The notes beneath the pieces are model-generated. The model was not told the origin of the DNA. It saw nothing but the letters and a program-made list of their open reading frames with translations, and ran no database searches. DNA of 64,000 nt from Stenopsyche tienmushanensis (lineage: Eukaryota; Arthropoda; Insecta; Trichoptera; Stenopsychidae), in NCBI GenBank assembly GCA_008973525.1, contig WACJ01000101.1:124001-188000 (forward strand). Reading direction: 5' to 3'. Both the position numbers and the translations under genes were made by a program. Positions 46,361-57,870 of this stretch are shown here, one piece after another (the stretch's first letter is position 1; each line of letters begins with the position of its first letter).

Positions 46361-47934
46361 AATCTATCCACTCCACTTTCATTTAAAAACAATTTCCTTT
46401 TGACATTTTCGCAAAATATGTTACGACAACACTCGCCTATCCAAGTGTCATAAACACAGGGTGAGCTGTCATACCATTGGCATCAATCATCAATTAAAAC
46501 TGTTGATCCTTATCATGATCATGAGATGTTGTAAAACAACCCTTAAATTTGCTAACAATTCAGACTTAACCAGTGTTTATTTAGATTACTGCCACCCTGG
46601 TTCAAACTGACCAATTTTATTCTACTTAATTAAAAACATCACACAAAAACGATTTGCCACACAGTGAGTTGCTTCATCATTAAAATCTTACAGGAAAAAA
46701 AATTACATGACCTAATTTCTAATATTGATTCCGCTATAATATGTGCTTAATTCTAAATATATTCAAATTCATTTTTATCACACAAAAACGACACGTTAAT
46801 ATTATTCTAATATATAATATGACAAGCTTGTAAATTAATGCATAAATAAGTAAAACTAAAATTAGTTTATTTTTAAACTTAAATAGGCTTAAAAGTTATT
46901 TGAATGTGTTTACAATTCAGAAAAGTATATTTAACCATACTAAACGTTAAGGTGCTACATAACACATTGTATACATTGAATTTGCATTACACATCATACA
47001 TTCAAAAGCTATAATTGAAATTAGAAAATACATACATTAGTTGCATAACTTCTCCACATTGATGTATACGCAATTTAATATGCAAAATGTGATGTGGTGA
47101 TTCAAATCAAAGTATTAATCAGACTGTACTTCATATCATTGTATTAATGCTATTTTAGAACTAATTATGTTTTGCATTAGATAAAACAAAATTACAGCCA
47201 CTGTTCGATATATATATCAAAACGAATATTCAAAGAGGGTGACAAAATGTATTTTCTGTTTTGATATAAAATTTGAAATTTCAAATAGAAAGCATTTATA
47301 TCTAAAATTGTGCAATAAATATATTTTTTATGCTAGCATGCAGTATGGTTTTATAATATTTCATATATTTTCTATAAACATGTATTGTAATAATCGCACA
47401 GCAATCTAATCATACGCTATTTGAATATTTTTTTTATATTTCATCATTTAACTTAACACTTAAATGTTTTTAATGGCATAACGCCTTTTGCTTAATTAAA
47501 AATATTTTTAAGAATCGCAAATACGTATTTTTCTGGCTTATATAGATTCATTTTGTATTAACAAATTTCATAGTTTATCTGATATCCTGATGTTACAAAA
47601 CATAAAATACACAATCTTACCTCATAAGTTCGTGCTAAATTAATTCGCATTTTTTATAAATGCAATTGTCTTATTTCAAATGTCTTGCACATATACAATT
47701 TACAATTTGGGTTTTAGTATTTTTGCTTAACAATCCACTTGAATCACTACCACATCAGGTGAAGTTCTCATCTCACAACTTATCCATGGTAATAGCTTCT
47801 GCAATCTGAAAAATATAAGTATAGTTTTCATCCATAGTTTGCCACTATTGTTTAATCTTTAAATTATTATATATATAAATATATTAATGAGACACATTTA
47901 CAAAAAATATAAATAAATTAACATTGTTTAAGGG
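46361..47934. other. AT-rich DNA with no gene seen
   Basis: Only short AT-driven frames. Confidence 0.45.
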
Positions 47935-49440
47935 ACGTTTCTACATTGTTGGGCCTAAAAGTGATTGGTTTTTTAACATTTTTTTTTGCGAAAAGTATTA
48001 AACGTAAAATGTTGATATTTAGTATATTAACTGGGTGATCTTTATTGAACAGTATACATAAATATAAAGTATAGTAGTGGCTTGATCCTGGTCCTGGACA
48101 GGTGATTTGCAGCAAAAAAATTAAAGATATTTTTACTTTGTACAACATTGTTTATTCTTAGACTATAATTAAAAAGAAATATTCGAAAATAAAAAAATAG
48201 TGAGCAATCGAAGAAAAGTGTGTGTTTTTATCGACATTTTATTGTAGTTTTTTGTTCATTAAATAAAAGCGTTTGAATATTTTTGGATAATTGTAGCCTA
48301 TACAATGAAGACGTTTATTATACACGTGCCTGCCAAATTTCATAACGAATTCTCATCTGGGTCATGTGGGAGCACTTCCATGAGCTTGAAAAATGTAGTT
48401 TCGGGAAAAAACGCGTTTAAAGTTGAACCGAAATTTATGTGCAAATAAAATGAAAAGTTTCATAGTTACACCTAATCTGCCATTTCGGAAGCATAGAGGA
48501 TATCTTCCGTTTCTTCAAAAAAGTCTTCTTCAACTGACCTCTTCAGTCTTCGGATCAATCTTGCCTCTTTTGATGCTGTGGAATGTGCAGCGTCAGCTTT
48601 TTTCACGCACACCATATCCCTTTTGTTGCCAATTATTTTTGCTTGCGGTCCAATTGTGATGACCGTCATTTACATCATACGCAGCAGGCAGGCAATACCT
48701 TCGTTAGTTCGATAGTTTTTTTTTTTCGAGAAAAAATATATTTTGGAGCCAAGCGTGAGAGGGCAGTGTTGAAACATTCGTTATTATTTTGCATATATCC
48801 GCCTAAACAGCATTGCAGCAGATCATCTGACGACAGATCTGAATATATAGGATGAAGGAGTTTCTGAAGCTCAGTTGCAAGTGGTTGTTCGTGTTTGAAA
48901 CCATGTGATTTGAAGGTTTTTGCGTCCGTATCACCTATGTAGTTGGCAAATTTTACAATGTGGAGCTCCTCGGATCGTGTAAACAATTCATACCATTGAC
49001 TTTCATTTTTCCGGGGCTTCCATATGTGGTTTCTTATGTGGTCAGATCACTCATCTTTTCCCACAACTTTGTTTTAAACATTTTGCCTCTCGGTTTTAAC
49101 TTTGAAAATCGTTTGTTACTCTTCGAGCTTACAATCATACTGAAGACACTTCTTTAAGCAATTACTTCCATAATAGATCTTTTACAGGGCAATTAAATAT
49201 TTCAATTAATACAAACAATACAAATTCCTAAAATTTTATTAAAAAGGACGCAATCCTAGCCTGCATTTGTGGCGGTTTATAGCGTCGTGCTGACCTAAGC
49301 AAGCGCTCTGAATTTCATTCCTGCTCCAGCTTCTCTTCGTCGGTCTATAACTTTACAATTTTTATTTATATCGAATTTACTGAACGTGTTCTTAAATGTT
49401 GGCTGTTTGTGATTCCCGAAAAAAAACATTTTTTTTTCAA
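47935..49440 (-). mobile_element. Mutator-like element, larger copy
   Basis: The left arm (47935-48425) and right arm (about 49305-49440) match the copy at 2490-3190. Between them is a block with minus-strand transposase-like sequence. The outer limits are approximate; no terminal inverted repeat or target duplication was confirmed. Confidence 0.6.
48472..48986 (-). pseudogene. Mutator-like transposase C-terminal fragment
   Basis: On the minus strand two frames (48986-48675 and 48669-48472) form one protein-like stretch. It reads LLHPIYSDLSSDDLLQCCLG, then YMQNNNECFNTALSRLAPKY, then VYDVNDGHHN in a shifted frame. The L-x-C-L-x-G-x-x-Q-N-x-N-E-S-x-N pattern (here QNNNECFN) is that of the Mutator-like transposase family common in arthropods. 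An A-C-C-V|V-N-D-G junction near 48670 is frameshifted, so the fragment is not functional. The catalytic N-terminal part is not readable upstream. Confidence 0.6.
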
Positions 49441-52049
49441 CCAACAAAATAGAAACATCCCTCAATAAATTTCTAAAACTATTCTTAGCTAAGTTAATGT
49501 TAATTCACATGTACACTAATTACATCATTTCAATTTTTATTAAAAATCCATGCTAAATTTTTTGAAAACAACATTCTCTTTATCAGCATTGAAATTTACC
49601 GAATCAACCCACTGTGAAGGCGAATACGTTGCTTGAAATTGATGATAAAGTTAATGTTTGCAGTTGTTTTACAACACATAAAAATTGCTGATTATGGTCC
49701 TCACATTATTTCCTGATCCTATAAACATTTAATTTTACATCTCCAAAGCAAATAAGCTGAAGGTTTTTTTTTGTAGTACTTTAAATAATGCTATAAAATT
49801 TAAAAAAATATATTTATGACCTATTGTGTAAGACTCATTTATGATTGTATGTTCTTTGTATTTAATCTTTGTACAATTAATATTTATGAAACATGTACTT
49901 TACAAATAGTTTTTGTACTCAGTAAAAGCCTCCCTTGTTTCGTTTATGCAATATTTAATAATGTATGCAATTTATTGTACTTATTGATAATATTCCAATG
50001 GACTATCAAAGGTTGGTGTGATATATATCATTTACTATGCATAAAAATCCATAATTTACATACAGTTGTCGCTGTATTTATGAAACATGTATGACCCAAA
50101 CCTTGCAATATTAAAATATGAAATTGTATGGAAATATTGAAAATTATTTCAAATGAGGTGGTTATTTCATTATCAAATCATATGTTCATCTATAAGATCA
50201 TTATATGTACTTTAATACTACTAATTTTTTCAAAAGTGTTTTGAATAACGTAGTATGCAAATATTGTATTATAAAAATGACTTAATTGTAAGGTATTTAA
50301 AACTTGTCAATTCTTATACATTTCATTGAACTTTTTAGCATCAATAAAAAGAAAAATATGCAAATTACATAGTATAAATTTTGATGATAATTTTTAACGT
50401 GGAACTGTTTTAACATTAGCAGTTTTATATATTTAAAATATTTATGCAATGTAGTAAAACATGGAATTCAAGATTTTAAATAATAAAAGTTTCTTCGTTG
50501 CAAATGCAAATTCTTTACATTTAAAAGTTCCTTACATAAATAATAATGCGTTAAATTTGAATGAATTATTAAGTAAGCTTATTGAATGAGAACTAAAGTA
50601 CTTCATTTTTGATTGATAAACTGATATTACAAGCTGTGAATTTATTACGTTTAAATAATATATGTAATTTTGTTAGGATCGATTATAAGTTGTTCATTAC
50701 ATTTCTCTCATTTTCACCTTTTTAACATAACACACATTAAAATATACATTACATTTAAAATACAATTATCTTGAATTATGAAATATTATTTTGCGCTGTA
50801 ATATTTTTTCAATGTAATACGCTACTGTTATTATATATATTGTGAATACTTTTGATTCATTGGATGACAAATTGGATCATATTATTACTGTTATAAAAAA
50901 AAATCAAATTGCCCATGAAAAGATATAATGTAAAAGCATATAGCAAACATTTTTATACAACATGATTTAAATAATGCATACGGAACAACAAGTATCGAAT
51001 CAATAATTGTCAATTTCAACATTTTTTTAAAACACATCTATTTACTAACAAAATCCAGAGTAGTTTTTTATTGTCTCACGAGGAAACTCCCTATCGGGAC
51101 AGTCGCGAAAGCGCCTGTCATTACGTTCATTCAGGAGACCCGCTTGGTGAGTGTCATAAATGTAACTCATGTTTTGCTACCTTTTACCCTACATTTTTGT
51201 TTCTTATGGTATTTTATAAAACAATTTTTAAGGTGCATTCTTGGCTTGTCGGGGCAAGTGTCAAAGTAGTACACAGTTTGTCGCCTTTGGCCAGACCTGG
51301 TTCATTGGGAACAAACCTTGCAATTTATTTTTCGTCCAATCAAAATAACATGCAGCTTCCCATTTAGGCGGATGCCTTCAGAATTGCTCTGCGAAATAGA
51401 AGCTGTGTTGTCTTTCACCGGATACAAACGGTATTCTTGTGGAGATTTCTTCGCATTCTGTGCACATTGTCCATTCTAAAAGTTCAATCTCTTCTGTACA
51501 ATCACTATGGCTTTCATATTAACTATCCATTATTCGGATTTTTCGTCTTCTTACACCTATAGCGTCGGTACTATCTTCATCACTTCCTTTTTCGTTCCCA
51601 TGGACAAGCTGGCTATGTAGAGATGTAATTTCGTTGGTTATCGCCGAAAAATTGAACTCATCTTCACTAGAAGTAATTCATTGTGTTCCACGCTTATTAG
51701 GCTCAGTAACATTGAGAGAAATATTCTGATTGCTAAGAAAGTTGTTCTTGAACTAACGTCGAAGGCAGAGTCTGACCAGTGGTCGTGAGTGTTTTTGAGA
51801 TAAGACATCTTTATAGCCATATAATACATTGTGTCTATCGACACCTCATAACATGATCCACAAAAGGCCAGGAGTAAACTCAATTTACCCCATCGATCTG
51901 AGTCCGCATCACATGCAGTGGTTCCTGAAAGGCAACGCTCAAGTGCAAAGGATTAATATCGAGCAAATGAGGAGGTAAATGTATAATGCAGACGAAATAG
52001 ATGTAACCCCTTCCTGTGAATGGATATTCAAGAGGCCCATGTATGTGGG
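49441..52049. other. Mostly AT-rich DNA; unassigned less AT-rich block at 51060-51900
   Basis: 49450-51050 is AT-rich with chance frames (for example 49816-50094, low complexity of codons, no motif). 51060-51900 has more even base use and looks like an old coding or transposon sequence, possibly on the minus strand, but I could not assign it. Confidence 0.3.
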
Positions 52050-52290
52050 TCAGGTTTAATGAGTGATCATGCTTATCATATACGTAAAAAAAAAAATTCA
52101 AGCGTATTCAAAAATGATACCATATGTCGATAGATCAGTCGGCTTAAACATATATTTGTGTGAAAAAATTTCCACTTAAAATGGCATTAATATATGTCTC
52201 TAGTCAAATCAAAAGGACCAAACAGTTGACCGCAATCATCAATGTGTTATCTGTGTGTTAACATAAAACTAATTTTTAACACAATCATAA
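52050..52290 (+). repeat. Dispersed repeat, copy 1
   Basis: ATTCAAAAATGATACCATAT, GTCGATAGATC, CTCTAGTCAAATCAAAAGGA and CAATGTGTTA match 57497-57720 in the same orientation. Two copies show a repeat family; no coding potential or terminal structure was identified. Confidence 0.6.
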
Positions 52291-53783
52291 AAACCTTGTC
52301 ATTTTATCAGTTGACTTTCCAAAACATTGGAGAAGTATTTTTTGTCTCAAAAAATTATTTTAATATATATCCCAAGTGCCAGACTTATCCAAGATTTACC
52401 TCGGATCTCAAAAATTCGAGTAATTTAAAGGATTCAAGAAATTGCTTAAAGAATATTATAGGCCCAATTTATTTGTAATATGTTATTAACTTTGGAGGCG
52501 AGTAATGGCATAAAGCCATCATCATAAGTTATACGGCTTGATTGCTGTGATTATACTGATCGATTAATGTAACTATTAGGCTGTTATTATTTAAAGATTA
52601 TGTTTAACATACAGTTTTTTTTATCATATGTTGATTTCAAGAATCAAAGTTTATTCAAGAAGCATTACAGACTTAAATGTAAATTGAGTTTTATTTAGAT
52701 ATCGATACAATTTTGTTGTTATTTGCCTAAATTTTAAAATTGCTTTCGTCGCATCCTAACTATCGTGTTGTATAATATTGTTTAAATTATAACTAGAATT
52801 CTAGAAATTAAGATGTCTCTTTGAAAACACAATCTTTTCAAACAATAATACTAATTTGTATATGAATATTATGGCATATTTGATTTTCCTGTTTCTGTTA
52901 AAAGTCTATGTTTTTTATGCATAAATATCTTTGAGAAATTATCAAAGTCAATATTTTAAAAGTTACTGTTACACTGTTAAAAGCAATATTTTTATCTATA
53001 AAATGAATATTTAATAATTCTTTCTTTAAATCACTATTAAAAAAAATTGAGAAAATCATGCCAGCTCATCGTCCGTGAGATTTCTAAATCAAGACTTCAA
53101 TCATTATTTGGTAAGTAATAAAAGAATTTTATTATTATTTATTTTTGTTCGCTTTTAACGTGTCTCGTGCCAAGCATATTTTTAAAAAATCACCCATTGT
53201 CCCTTCATACAAATTTTGTTATATAGGGACGATAAATCATAGCAAATTTTATACTTGTATACAACCTTGTTTAGGTTGGCAGACACCACTGGTTGCCATG
53301 GCATGTGTGCTTTAAATATAGATTACAAACAATAGCCGTACATTGTGATTTATATTTTCGTAGAATGGAAGAAGAGAGTATACATCGCGAAAGATAAGGG
53401 ATTAAAAACATTATCTCGGAACAATGATCAAGTACAAGGAGGATTCAAATATAACCTGGAATTTTATGTGTGTGTAGAAAGTGACGTGATCAAGAAGCTT
53501 CTGATCCAATGAAATAAATGTATAGGAACTATGTAGAAAAATAAGATACTCCAATTGTATTTTTATATATCACTAAAATATTGTAAAATTTGTATATTTT
53601 AATCCCCCTCGTATATTCAAAAAAAAATGTTCTGGTATGCATTTTATGGAGTAGAACTGTGGCAGTCATATATCATGTTAAGATTCCGTTAACCTTTCCC
53701 TTACGATGCTACGTATGTAGTAGGCCATATGACATTTTAAAACCCCGTATTTATTATATTTCATATCGATATTCGATAATATA
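52291..53783. other. Intergenic DNA with exon-like fragments
   Basis: No protein-coding gene. A good donor (TTATTTG|GTAAGTAA) at 53111 follows a less AT-rich 60 bp, and 53355-53530 follows a TTTTCGTAG acceptor and ends with AATAAA near 53513. These could be exons of a non-coding transcript. Confidence 0.2.
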
Positions 53784-54241
53784 AGGAGGACCGGTAAGAA
53801 ATCAAAAATAATTATTGTTTAAAAAAACTTTTATTTAAAAAAAAACTTTTGAATTTGGATTTTCACATCGTCGAAAGTGATGAAACTTTCATTTCGAAGG
53901 GTGTGCTCCAATGATTTAAAAAGGTGATAATCAGAGGGAGTTATATCAGAAGAATAGGGGGGGTGAGGTAAAAGTCCAATTCCAAGTTGCATTATTTTTT
54001 CCTGGGTGGCTTGCGGAATGCGGTCGGGCATTCTCGGTTTGTTATTAACTAAAAGTGAATGTTTTTTCGCAGTTCATTTTTCATTTTCTCCAATTGTTGG
54101 CAATACAACGTTGCAGTAATTGTCTCACCAGGTTTTAATAGTTCAAAGTAGACTAAGCCGTCGATATCCCACCACACACACACACAGAAGAACTTTTTTT
54201 AAGGTCCTAACCTAAATATTTTGATTTCTTTCTGGTCATCC
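53784..54241 (-). mobile_element. Internally deleted mariner, 458 bp
   Basis: The ends AGGAGGACCGGTAAGAAATC and, from the right, GGATGACCAGAAAGAAATCA are inverted repeats flanked by TA. The minus strand reads CVWWDIDGLVYFELLKPGET, then IGLLPHPPYSSDITPSDYHL and FKSLEHTLRNESF, the second half of a mariner transposase. The N-terminal DNA-binding half is missing and a shift lies between the blocks. A (CA)n run at 54175-54190 lies within the coding relic. Confidence 0.78.
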
Positions 54242-54668
54242 TAATATATTTATATATAAGATATTAATTTAAAAAAAAGGGTATTTGATCGCGTTTAAGT
54301 TATTTTTTTATTATACATATATCAATATAGATAGTATATTGAGATTCAATATAGTAATGTTTTAAAAATTCCCATTATTACAATTTTACTACAAGTCGAC
54401 TCAGTGTAGTAAATGCACCATAGTAAAGGAAAGGTTAACAAGTGATTGATCGATGACATGGTGTATTGGTAAGAATCAATGGCAGTCACTGGTGGATGCT
54501 ACGGCACGATACATGTTAAAATATCATTACTATCATATAACTAGCCATTTATTAGTGACATGATACTGAAAATGTGTCCTAGTCAAATTAAATATATTTA
54601 TCATAATTTCACTTTTTAAATGGGAAATAATTCAGTATTATAATACAAAAGTGGCTCACACAGCCCTA
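54242..54668. other. AT-rich DNA with no gene seen
   Basis: No recognised features. Confidence 0.4.
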
Positions 54669-54671
54669 TAA

Positions 54672-54865
54672 GGCCCGATCCATACTATGGTGCCGTTAAC
54701 GGTTCGATCTTGATCTTGGTCCGGTCAAATATTCTCATACAAGAAACGGAATTGGAACGATCCGATAGTGTGAATACTCTGATTGTTTCTTGTGTAAGAA
54801 TATTTGATCAGACTGGGATCGGAGTGAGATCAAACCGTCAACGGCACCATAGTGTAGATCGGGCC
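54672..54865. mobile_element. 194-bp foldback MITE, PIF/Harbinger type
   Basis: The two halves are long inverted repeats: GGCCCGATCCATACTATGGT + GCCGTTAACGG at the left and the complement GGCCCGATCTACACTATGGT + GCCGTTGACGG from the right, continuing through AGAATATTTGAYC and CAAGAAAC. The element is flanked by TAA on both sides (54669-54671 and 54866-54868), a 3-bp duplication typical of PIF/Harbinger. Nearly the whole element can fold into one hairpin. Confidence 0.7.
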
Positions 54866-54868
54866 TAA

Positions 54869-55771
54869 GAGTGCTCCGGCCACTGGCAGTTAGGGAACAC
54901 AAAACATAAATTATAGTAAAAATAAAATATATTGTGTAAGAACTGTCGCGATCAGGGAATGAACATTTTTGTAAACTCAATACGATCTTTGGTTTCATAT
55001 TTTTACTCTTATAATTTAAGGTTTATTTTAGTAATTGAAAAAAAATTGTTTCTTAGCTATATATTTTTAATTAGCTTGATATTCTGATTAGTTGCGTGGA
55101 AGATTTCACTAATTTTTGGTCCTCTGGTGGCTGAATTGATAATGATTTTTTAAATGCTATAAAAATAGTAGTATAGTGGTAATGTAATTTATTAGATACA
55201 AATATAAATATAAAAATACTCACTGTAGAAACTTGTCGAAGTAAACTTTCTTTTCATTGTATGTTTTCAAAATATTCAATGAGTCTTCATATCATCAGAA
55301 CTAAAAATATTATCTTTTAGTGTGGTGATAGTGATTCAAGCAAATTTCAGTACTTTTTCTGATGCATTCTATAACCTGTAAAAAATACATATTTCGTTTA
55401 AAATCATATTACGTTTTATAATTGATGTATGTTCAAATATGATATTAGTTTTAAATTTTTTCAGCTCCAGTGAATGTCAACTTCTTGAATAAATAACATC
55501 ATAAAAATCTTGGTAAGAAAACTATATTATACATATTGTATTTTTATGTTGTATGCAAAATTAGTTTAAGAATATTTTAAAATTAGTCGGACGACAATAT
55601 TAAGTATATAGGAATTAGGTGATAGAAAATGAAATGTTTATATATTTTATCTCGAATAATATTCCTACAAATACCACATAATATAAAAAAAATTGTTACC
55701 TTTGTAATTTTAATTTGTTGAATTAAGTAACTCCAGGATATCGAGATATAGTTAAAGCTGCTTTGTGGAAA
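54869..55771. other. AT-rich DNA with one exon-like fragment
   Basis: 55465-55512 has a good acceptor (AAATTTTTTCAG) and donor (CTTG|GTAAGA) around 48 non-coding bases. No gene is supported. The end of a Tigger-like element may lie near 55730-55755 (ACTCCAGGATATCGAGATAT). Confidence 0.2.
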
Positions 55772-56893
55772 TTAAAGATAAGTTGATTGTTCATTGTTTG
55801 AATTGACTCTTCTGTTATGGAAATTGAGAGATCGGATAAAACAATTGTGGTGACAGTACAAACCAGAAGAGGTGTCTGATCTGCCAGAACTACTGTGTGC
55901 GCTCTTTAAACTATCTGAACTTTCTGTACTGTCTATTCTTCTTTTCGCTTGAATTATTTTATTTATTAAATCTTTATAATGAGTATGTAGAAAATCATTT
56001 ATACTTTCATCTGGATCCTTAACATTAATCTCATTAATAATTTTAAGCAATTCTATCATGAGTTTATTTAAAGGTTTTTCATTGTAAATATGAGTGCTCG
56101 TAAAAAAAGGTGTAAAACCTTTCCAAATTCTTTTATGACTGCTTTCTTTCACGTCGAACCATGCGTAAATGATTATTGGCATTGCATCGACAATATTAAA
56201 ATTTTTCCAAAAATCCTTAAGTGTTGAAGACTCATTTTGCATAGTTGTGATAGCTTTACTGAAAGTTCGTTTGAGATAAAAGCATTTCATTAAAATTGAT
56301 ACATCCTTTATCATTGATGGCAACATAGAAGGAAGGTTTGGAGACAGAAACATTACTTGGACATTTGGACAAGTTTCGGAATTTATGTAGGAGTAACATG
56401 GAGTATACTCTAAAATAAGTAGTATTTTAAACATGATCTTATTATTTTTACAATATCGGTTGGCTTCTGGAACGAAACACCTTAAATACCAACTCTTAAA
56501 AAGTGGTGCACTGATGCAAGCTTTGGCGTTGGATCTCCAATATATTGGTAAATAAGATTTACGGTAGCCTTGGAGTGCTATAGGATTTTCAGTATTGTGG
56601 ACTAACATCGGCTTAAGCTTAAAATCTCCAGCAGCATTATCACACATTAATAGAGATATTTTATTTTTAGCTGCTTTATGTATTGGTAACAAGTTCTTAT
56701 CTAAATTATTAGTTGATGGTATTTGCTTCCAATAAAGCTCAGTTTCAAAAACACTGAAAACCTGTTGAGAGCTATATTTACCGTCAACAATAGCTTTAGA
56801 CAACACATATGTTATCTCGTTTATTGTTTCAAAATGAGAATTAGGTCCCCCAAGATTCATTTTAAAATCTTCAAGGTTATTTGCACTCTGCAC
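55772..56893 (-). CDS. Tigger/Jerky-type transposase-derived open frame, catalytic triad lost
   Basis: About 373 codons are open on the minus strand; the first ATG in the frame lies about 11 codons in. The sequence follows the DDE domain of pogo/Tigger transposases: SVFETELYWKQIPS for NxDETGLxWKxxPS, then AAGDFKLKPMLVHNTENP, YLPIYWRSNAKACISAPLF, FVPEANRYC, ILLILEYTPCYS for LLILDNAPGHP, LSPNLPSMLPSMIKDV for LPPNTTSLIQPMDQGV, and FYLKRTFSKAI. The three catalytic Asp are Phe, Glu and Ile. A Ser-rich tail ends the frame. Upstream sequence encodes the CENP-B-like helix-turn-helix (57333-57130) and a FQPSIDWFKN segment (about 56945-56905) in other frames, so the N-terminal part is broken. It is either a domesticated fragment or an old copy that by chance kept its frame. 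Confidence 0.7.
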   Translation of the reverse strand: MQSANNLEDFKMNLGGPNSHFETINEITYVLSKAIVDGKYSSQQVFSVFETELYWKQIPSTNNLDKNLLPIHKAAKNKISLLMCDNAAGDFKLKPMLVHNTENPIALQGYRKSYLPIYWRSNAKACISAPLFKSWYLRCFVPEANRYCKNNKIMFKILLILEYTPCYSYINSETCPNVQVMFLSPNLPSMLPSMIKDVSILMKCFYLKRTFSKAITTMQNESSTLKDFWKNFNIVDAMPIIIYAWFDVKESSHKRIWKGFTPFFTSTHIYNEKPLNKLMIELLKIINEINVKDPDESINDFLHTHYKDLINKIIQAKRRIDSTESSDSLKSAHSSSGRSDTSSGLYCHHNCFIRSLNFHNRRVNSNNEQSTYL

Positions 56894-57333
56894 TGCACGT
56901 TCTTAAACCAATCAATGCTTGGCTGGAATGTTACATTGATACAAGTCATTTTATATTAGTCTTATTTGCTATGAATATTTTCATTGTGAAATTTTGAATT
57001 AAACAAATTTGTAGGGTTGCAAACATTATATTAATAAAATATCAATTCAGTTTGCAAGAAATTCTTCCGTTTCAGTTGTAAGTTTGCTTTGCTTTTGTTC
57101 AGCCAGCTGTACTAACTCTGCGGTGTTTTTTATATGATGGTCTTGATTTTATTATTGAGGAAATCTCTTGCATCTATTGGAGATATATTCAACTTTGTAA
57201 AGATATCATAGTTCACCATTCCATTTGTATTATATTTGATTATTTCAGTCTCCTTTTCTAATGTCATAAACTTATTCTTCTGGGACGTCTGGGTCGTTTT
57301 CTTGAATGGTATGGCTTTCAGAATAACATACAC
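56894..57333 (-). pseudogene. Broken N-terminal part of the Tigger-derived sequence
   Basis: 57333-57130 (minus) reads KFMTLEKETEIIKYNTNG, then NYDIFTKLNISPIDARDFLN, matching the first helix-turn-helix of Tigger/CENP-B proteins (MxLExKLEIIKxxExG). A shift then leads into NTAELVQLAEQKQSKLTTET and a stop; a later short stretch resembles the second DNA-binding motif. At least two frame breaks separate it from the open DDE frame unless unseen introns join them. Confidence 0.6.
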
Positions 57334-57496
57334 TCAATTATATTTCATGAATGCCAGATATAATAGCAAACTGGTATTCAGCTTCAATTTCATTCTGAAA
57401 AAAAAACAAATTTTATTTAAGACAAATGTATTCAATGAAATAGAAATTTTACAGAAAAATAATAATAATGGAGATTTATATTAACACTTTGTATAC
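57334..57496. other. AT-rich spacer
   Basis: No feature seen. Confidence 0.4.
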
Positions 57497-57720
57497 AGGT
57501 CTGGTTTGATGGGTGATATTTCAAGGCTATTCAAAAAGGATACCATTTGTCGATAGATCGGAAAAGATTTTTACTCAAAATAGCATTATTAGATGTCTCT
57601 AATCAAATCAAAAGGACTGAGACTATAGTCTCCCGCACTCGGCAAATGGCACGCAGAGGACTGTAATCTTCGTCTACTGCATACAATGTGTTAAAAACAT
57701 AACTAACTTTTTTTCTTTAT
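57497..57720 (+). repeat. Dispersed repeat, copy 2
   Basis: This matches 52050-52290 in the same orientation (GATACCATTTGTCGATAGAT, CTCTAATCAAATCAAAAGGA, ACAATGTGTTAAAAACATAA). A 60-bp GC-richer insertion here (about 57617-57680) is absent from copy 1. Confidence 0.6.
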
Positions 57721-57744
57721 AAATAATATTTCTTTTATAATTAA

Positions 57745-57870
57745 TCTATATATATAAATGAATATTTGTGATCTGTCTGTTAGTTTGTCCCGTATAAAGA
57801 AACTTATATGTATCATTCATCCGATTGTGATGAAACTTTGGGGAGTTGTGAACATTTTTTAATTGGTACA
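57745..57870 (+). mobile_element. Possible Helitron 5' end, second copy
   Basis: TCTATATATATAAATGAATA, then CTGTCTGTTAGTTTG and CATCCGATTGTGATGAAACT parallel the sequence at 21715. The form (A before TC, T/G-rich, ending GATGAAACTTTGG) resembles arthropod Helitron starts. No 3' hairpin/CTRR end was located. Confidence 0.45.

Noticed and set aside
49816..50094. 92-codon plus-strand frame
   Set aside because: AT-driven hydrophobic composition, no motif, no splice or repeat support.
51071..51883. Possible Mutator-like or hAT coding sequence
   Set aside because: Base composition hints at old coding DNA, but no diagnostic motif could be read on either strand.
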